A DNA stretch of 64,000 bases from Isoperla grammatica (GCA_945910005.1 OX246745.1:43728251-43792250); one strand, 5' to 3'. Positions 10,701-22,499 are shown, counted from the first letter of the stretch. The notes: generated by a model not told the origin, from the sequence alone. Made by a program: numbers and translations.

Positions 10701-10710
10701 CTCCTAAGGT

Positions 10711-11150
10711 ATGTATACTCCTTCTGTTTGGATCCTCTTCTCCAATTACCCTAAACACCACAGCCAGGGTAGCCAAGGCCGCCGCAGCTCACGCACGGCT
10801 CTACCCCGGGGGCACAAGTCCACCTACCTCAGACGGGACTTACGGCTGCTCCTATATAAAGCGATCATCTGGCCAACGCTAACGTATGCTGCACCAGCCT
10901 GGGTCCACATGGCCAGCAGGACAGTCAACAGGTTGCAAGTCTTACAGAATATATCCTTACGGACCATAGCAGCCCCCCCCCCCCCAGGACGCGTACGCAG
11001 GACCTCCACGACTTCCTCGAACAGAAGAGAACGATAATAAGTAAACGGTGACTTTGGAGTCGTCCTAGCAACGAAGCACTCAATAAATTCAAAGTTGTTC
11101 TGAATCGGCCTTGTTGATTCTGACATTTGTCCGCAGGTGTTCGCACTGTC
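10711..11150 (+). pseudogene. Jockey-like non-LTR retrotransposon, 3' fragment of reverse transcriptase
   Basis: The plus-strand frame near 10830-10960 reads LRLLLYKAIIWPTLTYAAP followed by WVHMAS and LQVLQNISLRTI. This is the conserved C-terminal RT 'thumb' region of Jockey-clade elements. Upstream (about 10750-10800) the matching ARVAKAAAAHARLYP lies in another frame. A C-run at 10972-10985 marks another frame change before TQDLHDFLEQKRTIIS. Only about 140 codons of the RT remain and they are frameshifted, so this is a dead 5'-truncated copy. Confidence 0.8.
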
Positions 11151-11380
11151 CAATCACTGATTTATATGTTTCGTATTTGAATTATCGATCTTTGATTGGT
11201 TATCGCTCACTCGTCGATGGTGTTCGGAGCCTACAGGGTTGGTTTAGTCGCTTTAGTTAAAGTCCCCCACTGAAAATCAGTTTCATTATTGAGTGGGTAG
11301 ACTCTAAAAGTGAATTTATTTATTTATTTTATTTTATTTACAACGCTTATATTAGGAATTCACGTGTTTGTATGGACGGA

Positions 11381-11680
11381 ATCTTATAATCGATATTTCA
11401 CCCACTTCTCAATATCCAATCGAGATCAAAGTTTTCTCAAATACGTATTCTTGATGACAATAGATGAATCAATTAACAGATTCTCTAATTAATCAATTAA
11501 TTTATCATTATTAGTAAAGAGAAGTTTTATATGGGAATCGGTATTTCACCCACTTCTCAATGTTTGATCGAGCTGAAATTTTTCACACCAACGTATTTTC
11601 TTGATGACAATACATGAATCAATTTATCACATACACTAGTTAATCAATTAATTCACGATAATTAATAAATCAAACAAACT
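11381..11680. repeat. Two diverged copies of a 148-bp unit
   Basis: Both halves contain ATTTCACCCACTTCTCAAT (11395 and 11543), then TCTTGATGACAATA, TGAATCAAT and TTAATCAATTAATT in the same order. The copies are AT-rich and well diverged. They are probably an old duplication or two fragments of one element family. Confidence 0.65.
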
Positions 11681-11689
11681 ATCAAAGCT

Positions 11690-12606
11690 TCATGTTATGG
11701 GAAATTAGTCACAGCTAGTGAGGATGGGCCAACCAGATGCAGGCATCGGAATTACACACCCGCTGGTTGTTAAAGTAGAAAGAGGTTTTAGTTAAGCTGA
11801 AGTCCAGATGCGCTGCTATGTTTTTCACTGTCGCACAATGTTCCAAGAACACTATGGTTTATTTTCCTGTCATTGCCCAGAACACACTTTCAAGGAATGA
11901 CACATTCCTCATTTTAAATATGCAAAAGAAAGGAAAGTAATACATATTTTGTTTATTTTTTTCCTCAGTAAATTTAATCACTCAATATTGTACCTGATCG
12001 TTGAAGTCATCTGCTTTCACTCGATGCCTGCAACCCCCCTACAATCACCTTCCCTTACCAGCCACGACTCAATAGATCAGCAATCTCTAGATCAATAGGA
12101 ACAAATAATAAAATAAAACACTAAATTCAAGTAACATTTAATTTGCAAAAGATTTTAGTATAAGGTTGTACTGGGTTGTACAATGTGTGTCGTCACCTTC
12201 GTTTTATACATTCCAGATTTATTTAGCTCATAACCATTAGTCCGTAATAACACTCTCCAAACACAACATAAGGCATCACTGAATAATTGTACTTTGTCGT
12301 TACCATCTTTGGAAATGTTATAGTGATTCACTCTCATTTGCCTTGGTTTGTTTTGTATTTTCCTCTCATAGCGGTTTTACAAATCATTGTAGAGCTAGAG
12401 GTTGAAGCTGTTTCAGAAAGTCAGTGTAAACAAGGCTACACCGCCGATCGAAGGCCGCCATGTGAAAGTCTGCGGAAAAGAGTTACACGCAGAAACGATT
12501 TTCTCTATTCACTTTTCATTTTGAATATTTCGCGAGTGCTGCTGTCAAGATTCAGTAACCGCTAAAAGAAAATCCAATGTTTGTGTTTGTTTATCATCCG
12601 AGGTGT
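11690..12606. other. Unique DNA, nothing recognised
   Basis: There is no convincing coding frame or repeat. Short frames at 12155-12337 (minus) and 12287-12565 (plus) show no known motif. Confidence 0.5.
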
Positions 12607-12608
12607 AA

Positions 12609-14645
12609 AATGCCCCACAGACCCAGACAGCTGTTGAAGCACAACAACTGCAGGCCCAGACAGCTGTTGAAGCACAACAACTACAGACCCAGACAGCTGT
12701 TGAAGCACAACAACTACAGGCCCAGACAGGTGTTGAAGCACAACAACTGCAGGCCCAGACAGGTGTTGAAGCACAACAACTGCAGGCCCAGACAGGTGTT
12801 GAAGCACAACAACTACAGGCCCAGACAGGTGTTGAAGCACAACAACTACAGGCCCGGACAGCTGTTGAAGCACAACAACTACAGACCCAGACAGCTGTTG
12901 AAGCACAACAACTGCAGGCCCAGACAGCTGTTGAAGCACAACAACTACAGGCCCAGACAGGTGTTGAAGCACAACAACTGCAGGCCCAGACAGGTGTTGA
13001 AGCACAACAACTGCAGGCCCAGACAGCTGTTGAAGCACAACAACTAGAGGCCCAGACAGGTGTTGAAGCACAACAACTGCAGGCCCAGACAGGTGTTGAA
13101 GCACAACAACTGCAGGCCCAGACAGGTGTTGAAGCACAACAACTACAGGCCCAGACAGGTGTTGAGCACAACAACTACAGGCCCGGACAGCTGTTGAAGC
13201 ACAACAACTACAGACCCAGACAGCTGTTGAAGCACAACAACTGCAGGCCCAGACAGCTGTTGAAGCACAACAACTACAGGCCCAGACAGGTGTTGAAGCA
13301 CAACAACTGCAGGCCCAGACAGGTGTTGAAGCACAACAACTGCAGGCCCAGACAGCTGTTGAAGCACAACAACTACAGGCCCAGACAGGTGTTGAAGCAC
13401 AACAACTGCAGGCCCAGACAGGTGTTGAAGCACAACAACTGCAGGCCCAGACAGGTGTTGAAGCACAACAACTACAGGCCCAGACAGGTGTTGAAGCACA
13501 ACAACTACAGGCCCGGACAGCTGTTGAAGCACAACAACTACAGACCCAGACAGCTGTTGAAGCACAACAACTGCAGGCCCAGACAGCTGTTGAAGCACAA
13601 CAACTACAGGCCCAGACAGGTGTTGAAGCACAACAACTGCAGGCCCAGACAGGTGTTGAAGCACAACAACTGCAGGCCCAGACAGGTGTTGAAGCACAAC
13701 AACTACAGGCCCAGACAGGTGTTGAAGCACAACAACTACAGGCCCGGACAGCTGTTGAAGCACAACAACTACAGACCCAGACAGCTGGTGAAGCACAACA
13801 ACTGCAGGCCCAGACAGGTGTTGAAGCACAACAACTGCAGGCCCAGACAGGTGTTGAAGCACAACAACTACAGGCCCAGACAGCTGTTGAAGCACAACAA
13901 CTGCAGGCCCAGACAGGTGTTGAAGCACAACTACGGCAGGCCCAGACAGGTGTTGAAGAACAACAACTACAGGCCCAGACAGGTGTTGAAGCACAACAAC
14001 TGCAGGCCCAGACAGGTGTTGAAGAACAACAACTGCAGGCCCAGACAGGTGTTGAAGCACAACCACTACGGGCCCAGACAGCTGTTGAAGCACAACAACT
14101 ACAGGCCCGGACAGCTGTTGAAGCACAACAACTGCAGGCCAAGACAGGTGTTGAAGCACAACAACTACAGGCCCAGACAGGTGTTGAAGCACAACAACTA
14201 CAGGCCCAGACAGGTGTTGAAGCACAACAACTACAGGCCCGGACAGCTGTTGAAGCACAACAACTACAGACCCAGACAGCTGTTGAAGCACAACAACTGC
14301 AGGCCCAGACAGCTGTTGAAGCACAACAACTACAGGCCCAGACAGGTGTTGAAGCACAACTACGGCAGGCCCAGACAGGTGTTGAAGCACAACAACGGCA
14401 GGCCCAAACAGGTGTTGAAGCACAACAACTACAGGCCCAGACAGGTGTTGAAGCACAACTACGGCAGGCCCAGACAGGTGTTGAAGCACAACAACTACAG
14501 GCCCAGACTCTCAGATGTTGAAGCACAACAACTGCAGGCCCAGACTCTCAGCTGTTGAAGAACAACAACTGCAGACCCAGACTCTAAGCTGTTGAAGCAC
14601 TACAATGGCAGGCCCAGACTCTCAGCTGTTGAAGCACAAAAACTT
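12609..14645. repeat. 33-bp minisatellite, about 60 copies
   Basis: The unit contains GTTGAAGCACAACAACTGCA and repeats every 33 bp. The main variants are AGCTGTT/AGGTGTT, CTGCAGG/CTACAGG and CAGACC. Because 33 is a multiple of three, several frames stay open on both strands. The plus frame reading AVEAQQLQAQT is open to a 1-bp deletion near 13166 but has a stop just upstream and no start. The last units (14500-14645) are longer and diverged, with an added ACTCTCAG, and look like the old edge of the array. No gene is inferred. Confidence 0.95.
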
Positions 14646-14779
14646 AATGTGAGTCCTCTTCAGATTCTCTTGACTTGTCGCGGACAATATAGAAATTTCC
14701 TTTTGCAGTTCCCAAATCTTCTTGCTTCTTGCGAACTGAAACAAAAACATAAAGCAGTATCATTAGTGATCATTGACTT

Positions 14780-17700
14780 CGGTCTGGTAGTAGTGGTCTT
14801 CCAGGGAATAGTGCGTCTGTATGTCTTCCTAAAGACCACTTGGACTGGTAGTAGTGGTCTTTCAGGGGATAGTGCGTCTGTATGTCTACCTAAAGACCAC
14901 TTGGACTGGTAGTAGTGGTCTTCCAGGGAATAGTGCGTCTGTATGTCTACCTAAAGACCACTTGGACTGGTAGAAGTGGTCTTCCAGGGGATAGTGCGTT
15001 TGTATGTCTACCTAAAGACCACTTGGACTGGTAGTAGTGGTCTTCCAGGGGATAGTGCGTCTGTATGTCTACCTAAAGACCACTTGGACTGGTAGTAGTG
15101 GTCTTCCAGGGGATAGTGCGTCTGTATGTCTACCTAAAGACCACTTGGACTGGTAGTAGTGGTCTTCCAGGGGATAGTGCGTCTGTATGTCTACCTAAAG
15201 ACCACTTGGACTGGTAGTAGTGGTCTTCCAGAGGAAAAGTGCGTCTGTATGTCTACCTAAAGACCACTTGGACTGGTAGTAGTGGTCTTCCAGGGGATAG
15301 TGCGTCTGTATGTCTACATTAAGACCACTTGGACTGGTAGTAGTGGACTTCCAGGGGATAGTGCGTCTGTATGTCTACCTAAAGACCACTTGGACTGGTA
15401 GTAGTGGTCTTCCAGGGGATAGTGCGTCTGTATGTCTACCTAAAGACCACTTGGACTGGTAGAAGTGGTCTTCCAGGGGATAGTGCGTCTGTATGTCTAC
15501 CTTAAGACCACTTGGACTGGTAGTAGTGGTCTTCCAGGGGATAGTGCGTCTGTATATCTACCTAAAGACCACTTGGACTGGTAGTAGTGACCACTTGGAC
15601 TGGTAGTAGTGGTCTTCCAGGGGATAGTGCGTCTGTATGTCTACCTAAAGACCACTTGGACTGGTAGTAGTGGTCTTCCAGGGGATAGTGCGTCTGTATG
15701 TCTACCTAAAGACCACTTGGACTGGTAGTAGTGGTCTTCCAGGGGATAGTGCGTCTGTATGTCTACCTAAAGACCACTTGGACTGGTAGTAGTGGTCTTC
15801 CAGGGGATAGTGCGTCTGTATGTCTACCTAAAGACCACTTGGACTGGTAGTAGTGGTCTTCCAGGGGATAGTGCGTCTGTATGTTTACCTAAAGACCACT
15901 TGGACTGGTAATAGTGGTCTTCCAGGGGATAGTGCGTCTGTATGTCTACCTAAAGGCCACTTGGACTGGTAGTAGTGGTCTTCCAGGGGATAGTGCGTCT
16001 GTATGTCTACCTAAAGGCCACTTGGACTGGTAGTAGTGGTCTTCCAGGGGATAGTGCGTCTAGATGTCTACCTAAAGACCACTTGGACTGGTAGAAGTGG
16101 TCTTCCAGGGGATAGTGCGTCTGTATGTCTACCTAAAGACCACTTGGACTGGTAGAAGTGGTCTTTTAGGGGATAGTGCGTCTGTATGTCTACCTAAAGA
16201 CCATTCGGCCTGGTAGTAGTGGTCTTCCAGGGGATAGTGCGTCTGTATGTCTACCTAAAGACCACTTGGACTGGTAGTAGTGGTCTTCCAGGGGATAGTG
16301 CGTCTGTATATCTACCTAAAGACCACTTGGACTGGTAGTAGTAACCACTTGGACTGGTAGTAGTGGTCTTCCAGGGGATAGTGCGTCTGTATGTCTACCT
16401 AAAGACCACTTGGACTGGTAGTAGTGGTCTTCCAGGGGATAGTGCGTCTGTATGTCTACCTAAAGACCACTTGGACTGGTAGAAGTGGTCTTCCAGGGGA
16501 TAGTGCGTCTGTATGTAGACCTAAAAACCACTTGGACTGGTAGTATTGGTCTTCCAGGGGATAGTGCGTCTGTATATCTACCTAAAGACCACTTGGACTG
16601 GTAGTAGTGGTCTTCCAGGGGATAGTGCGTCTGTATGTCTACCTAAAGACCACTTGGACTGGTAGTAGTGGTCTTCCAGGGGATAGTGCGTCTGTATGTA
16701 GACCTAAAAACCACTTGGACTGGTAGAAGTTGTCTTCCAAGGGATAGTGCGTCTGTATATCTACCTAAAGACCACTTGGACTGGTAGTAGTGGTCTTCCA
16801 GGGGATAGTGCGTCTGTATGTCTACCTAAAGACCACTTGGACTGGTAGTAGTGGTCTTCCAGGGGATAGTGCGTCTGTATATCTACCTAAAGACCACTTG
16901 GACTGGTAGTAGTAACCACTTGGACTGGTAGTAGTGGTCTTCCAGGGGATAGTGCGTCTGTATTTCTACCTAAAGACCACTTGGACTGGTAGTAGTGACC
17001 ACTTGGACTGGTAGTAGTGGTCTTCTAGGGGATAGTGCGTCTGTATGTCTACCTAAAGACCATTTGGACTGGTAGTAGTGGTCTTCCAGGGGATAGTGCG
17101 TCTGTATGTCTACCTAAAGACCACTTGGACTGGTAGTAGTGGTCTTCCAGGGGATAGTGCGTCTGTATGTCTACCTAAAGACCACTTGGACTGGTAGTAG
17201 TGGTCTTCCAGGGGATAGTGCGTCTGTATGTCTACCTAAAGACCACTTGGACTGGTAGTAGTGGTCTTCCAGGGGATAGTGCGTCTGTATGTCTACCTAA
17301 AGACCACTTGGACTGGTAGAAGTGGTCTTCCAGGGGATAGTGCGTCTGTATATCTACCTAAAGACCACTTGGACTGGTAGTAGTGGTCTTCCAGGGGATA
17401 GTGCGTCTGTATATCTACCTTAAGACCACTTGGACTGGTAGTAGTGACCACTTAGACTGGTAATAGTGGTCTTTCAGGAGATAGTGCGTCTGTATGTCTA
17501 CCTAAAGACCACTTGGACTGGTAGAAGTGGTTTTCCAGGGGATAGTGCGTCTGTATGTCTACCTAAAGACCACTTGGACTGGTAGTAGTGGTCTTTCAGG
17601 GGATAGTGCGTCTGTATGTCTACCTAAAGACCACTTGGACTGGTAGTAGTGACCACTTAGACTGGTAATAGTGGTCTTTCAGGGGATAGTGCGTCTGTAT

Positions 17701-19545
17701 GTCTACTTAAAGACCACTTGGACTGGTAGTAGTGACCACTTAGACTGGTAATAGTGGTCTTTCAGGGGATAGTGCGTCTGTATGTCTACCTAAAGACCAC
17801 TTGGACTGGTAGAAGTGGTCTTCCAGGGGATAGTGCGTCTGTATGTCTACCTAAAGACCACTTGGACTGGTAGTAGTGGTCTTTCAGGGGATAGTGCGTC
17901 TGTATGTCTACCTAAAGACCACTTGGACTGGTAGAAGTGGTCTTCCAGGGGATAGTGCGTCTGTATGTCTACCTAAAGACCACTTGGACTGGTAGTAGTG
18001 GTCTTCCAGGGGATAGTGCGTCTGTATGTCTACCTAAAGACCACTTGGACTGGTAGTAGTGACCACTTAGACTGGTAGTAGTGACCACTTGGACTGGTAG
18101 TAGTGGTCTTCCAGGGGATAGTGCGTCTGTATGTCTACCTAAAGTCCACTTGGACTGGTAGTAGTGGTCTTCCAGGAGATAGTGCGTCTGTATGTTACCT
18201 AAAGACCACTTGGACTGGTAGTAGTGACCACTTGGACTGGTAGTAGTGGTATTCCAGGGGATAGTGCGTCTCTATGTCTACCTAAAGACCACTTGGACTG
18301 GTAGTAGTGGTCTTCCAGGGGATAGTGCGTCTGTATATCTACCTAAAGACCACTTGGACTGGTAGTAGTGACCACTTGGACTGGTAGTAGTAACCACTTG
18401 GACTGGAAGTAGTGGTCTTTCAGGGGATAGTGCGTCTGTATGTCTACCTAAAGACCACTTGGACAGGTAGTAGTGACCACTTGGACTGGTAGTAGTGACC
18501 ACTTGGACTGGTAGAAGTGGCCTTCCAGGGGATAGTGCGTCTGTATATCTACCTAAAGACCACTTGGACTGGTAGTAGTGGTCTTCCAGGGGATAGTGCG
18601 TCTGTATGTCTACCTAAAGACCACTTGGACTGGTAGTAGTGGTCTTCCAGGGGATAGTGCGTCTGTTTGTCTACCTAAAGACCACTTGTACTGGTAGTAG
18701 TGGTCTTCCAGGGGATATTGCGTCTGTATGTCTACCTAAAGACCACTTGGACTGTTAGTAGTGGTTTTCCAGGGGATAGTGCGTCTGTATGTCTACCTAA
18801 AGACCACTTGGACTGGTTGTAGTGGTCTTTCAGGGGATAGTGCGTCTTTATGTCTACCTAAAGACCACTTGGACTGGTAGTAGTGGTCTTCCAGGGGATA
18901 GTGCGTCTGTATGTCTACATAAAGACCACTTGGACTGGTAGAAGTGGTCTTCCAGGGGATAGTGCGTCTGTATGTCTACCTAAAGGCCACTTGGACTGGT
19001 AGAAGTGGTCTTCCAGGAGATAGTGCGTCTGTATGTCTACCTTAAGACCACTTGGACTAGTAGAAGTGTCTTCCAGGGGATAGTGCGTCTGTATGTCTAC
19101 CTAAAGACCACTTGGACTGGTAGTCGTGACCACTTAGACTGGTAATAGTGGTCTTTCAGGGGATAGTGCTTCTATATGTCTACCTAAAGACCACTTGGAC
19201 TGGTAGTAGTGGTCTTCCAGGGGATAGTGCGTCTGTATGTCTACCTAAAGACCACTTGGACTGGTAGAAGTGGTCTTCCAGGGGATAGTGCGTCTGTATG
19301 TCTACCTAAAGACCACTTGGACTGGTAGTAGTGGTCTTCCAGGGGATAGTGCGTCTGTATGTCTACCTTAAGACCACTTGGACTGGTAGTAGTGACCACT
19401 TAGACTGGTAATAGTGGTCTTTCAGGGGATAGTGCGTCTGTATGTCTACCTAAAGACCACTTGGACTGGTAGTAGTGGTCTTCCAGGGGATAGTGCGTCT
19501 GTATATCTACCTAAAGACCACTTGGACTGGTAGTAGTGGTTTTCG
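14780..19545. repeat. 61-bp minisatellite, about 75-80 units, with 22-bp deleted forms
   Basis: The full unit starts GTAGTAGTGGTCTTCCAGGG and is 61 bp long. Each unit holds an inverted repeat, AGTGGTCTT (unit positions 6-14) and AAGACCACT (46-54), able to form a hairpin. More than a dozen places carry a 22-bp short form in which the 39 bp between the arms are missing, leaving AGTGACCACT. Common variants are GTAGAAG, CTTTCAG, TATATC and TAATAG. No start-to-stop gene is supported. Confidence 0.95.
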
Positions 19546-19579
19546 GAGTTGCAGACTATTGCTTAAAAATTATGGTGGT

Positions 19580-19854
19580 TATCTCAATAACTCTATTGCT
19601 ACACCACATCGAAACAGGGACAACCGGCTCAATTTGGGTTCGTAAGAACTTAATACTCAGTGAAAAATATGTGTTATATTGTTATTGTCACGGTTGGTAT
19701 TGCAAAGATTTTTTACTAAGTAAATTTAAAATAACAAACATTTATTTATTATTAATATCACAATTTTTATAAACAGTATTCAGTTCTTTCGAATGCCAAT
19801 TGAGCCCGGTTTTCTCTCTTTCAATTTATAAGTGGTGTAGCGTTATTGAGATAT
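19580..19854. mobile_element. Foldback MITE-like element, about 275 bp
   Basis: Arms of about 85 bp are imperfect inverted copies. Both contain ATCTCAATAAC, GCTACACCAC, AACCGG, CTCAATT, TTCG and AAGAACT in the same order when one is reverse complemented. The central 100 bp is AT-rich without coding capacity. It starts about 35 bp from the edge of the 61-bp array. Confidence 0.6.
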
Positions 19855-19990
19855 GATTAAAAACGCTTATTTCGTGAAGTTTTGATATTGGCGGAAGATA
19901 GTTAGGCCGCAACCGTATCGTGATCGTGATTGCAATCCGGATATCGTGAAAGAGTAAAGTCTCAATCACAATTGACGGCCTCGTAATTGT

Positions 19991-20290
19991 AATTCCAGTC
20001 GGGTCAACCATGTGTCAGGTATATGTAGTGTCATGGCCTGGGTTCGAGTCCCAGTCGGGTCAACCATGTGTCAGGTATATGTAGTGTCATGGCCTGGGTT
20101 CGAGTCCCAGTCGGGTCAACCATGTGTCAGGTATATGTAGTGTCATGGCCTGGGTTCGAGTCCCAGTCGGGTCAACCATGTGTCAGGTATATGTAGTGTC
20201 ATGGCCTGGGTTCGAGTCCCAGTCGGGTCAACCATGTGTCAGGTATATGTAGTGTCATGGCCTGGGTTCGAGTCCCAGTCTGGTCAACCA
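19991..20290 (+). repeat. 56-bp minisatellite built on a tRNA T-arm (about 5 copies)
   Basis: Each 56-bp unit contains CTGGGTTCGAGTCCCAG. This is a perfect 5-bp T-stem closing a 7-nt TTCGAGT loop, and it matches the RNA polymerase III B box (GGTTCGANTCC). No matching A box or full cloverleaf is present, so it is not a tRNA gene. The most likely origin is the tRNA-derived part of a SINE that was then amplified in tandem. Confidence 0.85.
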
Positions 20291-20398
20291 TGTATCCGGT
20301 ACATCTGATGAAATGCCTGATCGGATAACATGTTGTAATCGTGTCTGTAATAAAGTTGTTTGTATTCAGAAGGTGAAGAATGTCCACTGCGTAATGCT

Positions 20399-21190
20399 GG
20401 GTTCTCATGGTCCAACGCAGCGTATCGCGTAACGACGTTAACCAATCAGACATCGTAACGACTTACGCGACTCCTCCCCTTTTGACGACGTCCAATTTTA
20501 GATTCCATTTCTATTGTCGAGTGGCGCCGACGTAAAGCTTCACCGCCTTGCAAATACATCGAATTTGCTGAATTTCCATTCGAGAAGGCTACGTTCCAAC
20601 ATAAACATTTACTACAAAAAAATGTCAGACGCCGTGCTGGAACTTCTTTGTGCCACCGTTCAAAGATTTCCCTGCCTCTACAATACGCGTAGCAAAGATT
20701 ATAAGATTAATCGTATTAAAGAGAGTGCATGGTTTGCAATATCGCAGGAGTTGCAAATTAGTGGTAATACTGATGTTTTTGAAGGAGGCCTATTTCTTAA
20801 CATAACCTAGGCGCACCATAACCTACCTAATTTCAACATGCCTTAGGCCTTAATCTGGATAAGCCTAGGCTTACACACGGCTAACGTAGAAATAGTGACC
20901 TAAGCTAGTAGGCGCATACTAATAACCAGTAGAACCATTCTCAAATAATTTAATCTTCCTACAATGCTACCTACACGTGGCTTTAGCTTTCCTTATTGTA
21001 CGAAGCTCGTCATGTCAACACCATGATTTCTCGGATAGCATAAATCGCGCCAAATCATCTGTCATATGATGGTGCGCAGCAAGAACACAAAACGCGTTTA
21101 CGCCGCGCAGGAGCCATGGCATGTGAACACCTCAAATTCAACGCGACGTAAAAACGTCGTACGCAGCGTATAGCGTCAAGGCATGAAAAT
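20399..21190 (+). mobile_element. PIF/Harbinger-like relic carrying a MADF exon
   Basis: The ends resemble each other as inverted repeats over about 35 bp. The left end has TCATGG, ACGC, GCGTATCGCG and ACGACGTT, and the reverse-complemented right end has TCATGC, ACGC, GCTGCGTA and CGACGTTT in the same order. A 3-bp duplication could not be fixed. Internal coding is limited to a MADF-domain exon. Harbinger elements typically encode a MADF/Myb-like DNA-binding protein beside the transposase, which fits, but the transposase is absent here. Confidence 0.5.
20622..20763 (+). CDS. MADF-domain exon (first exon, partial)
   Basis: From ATG 20622 (after an A-run) the frame reads MSDAVLELLCATVQRFPCLY, then DYKINRIKESAWFAISQEL. 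This is the first half of a MADF (Adf1-type Myb/SANT-like) DNA-binding domain. It includes the leucine/valine helix, the aromatic turn LYN, and the Trp of the AW motif. The exon can end at a splice donor, AGTG|GTAATA, at 20763/20764; otherwise the frame reads on to a stop at 20810. No second exon was found within the presumed Harbinger element, so the gene is incomplete. Confidence 0.65.
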
Positions 21191-21192
21191 TA

Positions 21193-21406
21193 CTTGAACT
21201 GTAATCTATTGCAAGGCTGCTAGAACAAGTGGTTAGCCCGGGAGGTCTCATTAGTTGAACTGTAATCAATTGCAAGGCTGCTAGAACAAGTGGTTAGCCC
21301 GGGAGGTCTCATTAGTTGAACTGTAATCAATTGCAAGGCTGCTAGAACAAGTGGTTAGCCCGGGAGGTCTCATTAGTTGAACTGTAATCAATTGCAAGGC
21401 TGCTAG
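21193..21406. repeat. 61-bp minisatellite, about 3.5 copies
   Basis: The unit contains AACTGTAATCAATTGCAAGG and repeats every 61 bp with almost no divergence (one TCTATT/TCAATT change in the first copy). It is unrelated in sequence to the 61-bp array at 14.8-19.5 kb and runs directly into the 90-bp array. Confidence 0.9.
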
Positions 21407-21407
21407 G

Positions 21408-22070
21408 CTTCCCTCGACACGCGAAGTAGCTGTCCTGTTTGTATAAGTGTGACCTATACTATACAGGTTGTGCGCTGTTAGATGTTACTACTCCTGTCTT
21501 CCCTCGACACGCGAAGTAGCTGTCCTGTTTGTATAAGTGTGACCTATACTATACAGGTTGTGCGCTGTTAGATGTTACTACTCCTGTCTTCCCTCGACAC
21601 GCGAAGTAGCTGTCCTGTTTGTATAAGTGTGACCTATACTATACAGGTTGTGCGCTGTTAGATGTTACTACTCCTGTCTTCCCTCGACACGCGAAGTAGC
21701 TGTCCTGTTTGTATAAGTGTGACCTATACTATACAGGTTGTGCGCTGTTAGATGTTACTACTCCTGTCTTCCCTCGACACGCGAAGTCGCGATCCTGTTT
21801 GTATAAGTGTGACCTATACTATACAGGTTGTGCGCTGTTAGATGTTACTACTCCTGTCTTCCCTCGACACGCGAAGTCGCGATCCTGTTTGTATAAGTGT
21901 GACCTATACTATACAGGTTGTGCGCTGTTAGATGTTACTACTCCTGTCTTCCCTCGACACGCGAAGTCGCGATCCTGTTTGTATAAGTGTGACCTATACT
22001 ATACAGGTTGTGCGCTGTTAGATGTTACTACTCCTGTCTTCCCTCGACACGCGAAGTCGCGATCCTGTTT
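21408..22070. repeat. 90-bp minisatellite, about 7.4 copies in two variant blocks
   Basis: The unit starts CTTCCCTCGACACGCGAAGT. The first four copies continue AGCTGTCC and the later ones CGCGATCC, so the array consists of two homogeneous blocks. The 30-codon frame that stays open is a consequence of the unit length. Confidence 0.92.
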
Positions 22071-22077
22071 TCCACCC

Positions 22078-22140
22078 TGCGAGCCCAGTCCGCTTGATAA
22101 ACGTAGTGTCACTACGTTTATCAAGCGGACTGGGCTCGCA
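22078..22140. repeat. Perfect 63-bp palindrome (31-bp arms, 1-nt centre)
   Basis: The left arm (22078-22108) and right arm (22110-22140) are exact reverse complements around a single T at 22109. The arm begins TGCGAGCCCAGTCCGCTTGA. No terminal duplication is visible. It sits immediately after the 90-bp array and could extrude as a cruciform. Confidence 0.95.
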
Positions 22141-22401
22141 CTTGGCGGTGCGAGCCGAGTATAGTGCGCACCGAGTTCGACTGATAAACACCTCAGCTCG
22201 AGCTTGTTTCAGTTCTGTTAAGAAGCCGATCTAGCCCGGTTTAATAGGACTGGGATAGGGTTGAATAGGAGGTGTCCGGACTGAAGTATGCTTGCTAAAC
22301 GGGTTTTTATAATCGACCAAAAAATTGTGAATCCAGAAATATACCGACTCCATTGCCGATATGACACCATCGTTGATTGTAAATGTGTTGAAAGGACTCA
22401 C

Positions 22402-22491
22402 CTAGCAGCTGATCCATGCAGAGGCCCTGATCCAGTGGCGGAGCGGCTAGGGGCACCATGAGGCTGCGTCGGACGTAGGCCTCCTCCACGT
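22402..22491 (-). CDS. wgn: Wengen-like TNF receptor, cytoplasmic exon
   Basis: This is a 90-bp minus-strand exon between acceptor GGTTCTGTTCTATAG|AC and donor CTAG|GTGAGT. It encodes DVEEAYVRRSLMVPLAAP and then PLDQGLCMDQLL. Its first two bases complete an Asp codon with the final G of the exon at 46414-47044, giving SFEADVEEAYVRRSLM across the junction. Both introns are phase 1. Wengen proteins carry a DVEEL-like acidic start to the cytoplasmic tail after the juxtamembrane SFEA segment, as I recall the family; the link to the upstream exon is otherwise inference from phase and continuity. The plus strand over 22433-22457 reads CAGTGGCGGAGCGG, which resembles a transposon end, so a chance exon cannot be excluded. 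Confidence 0.55.
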
Positions 22492-22499
22492 CTATAGAA

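Noticed and set aside
12545..14558. Cysteine-rich, Gln-rich and Arg/Asn-rich long frames on both strands
   Set aside because: All are alternative readings of the 33-bp array; several long frames on both strands at once argue against coding.
19991..20290. tRNA gene cluster
   Set aside because: Only the T-arm is present in each 56-bp unit; the acceptor, D and anticodon arms are missing.
22433..22457. CAGTGGCGGAGCGG as a hAT terminus inside the receptor's cytoplasmic exon
   Set aside because: No second end or duplication of CCCTGATC found nearby, and the sequence reads in phase within an exon with both splice sites. Kept as a caveat only.
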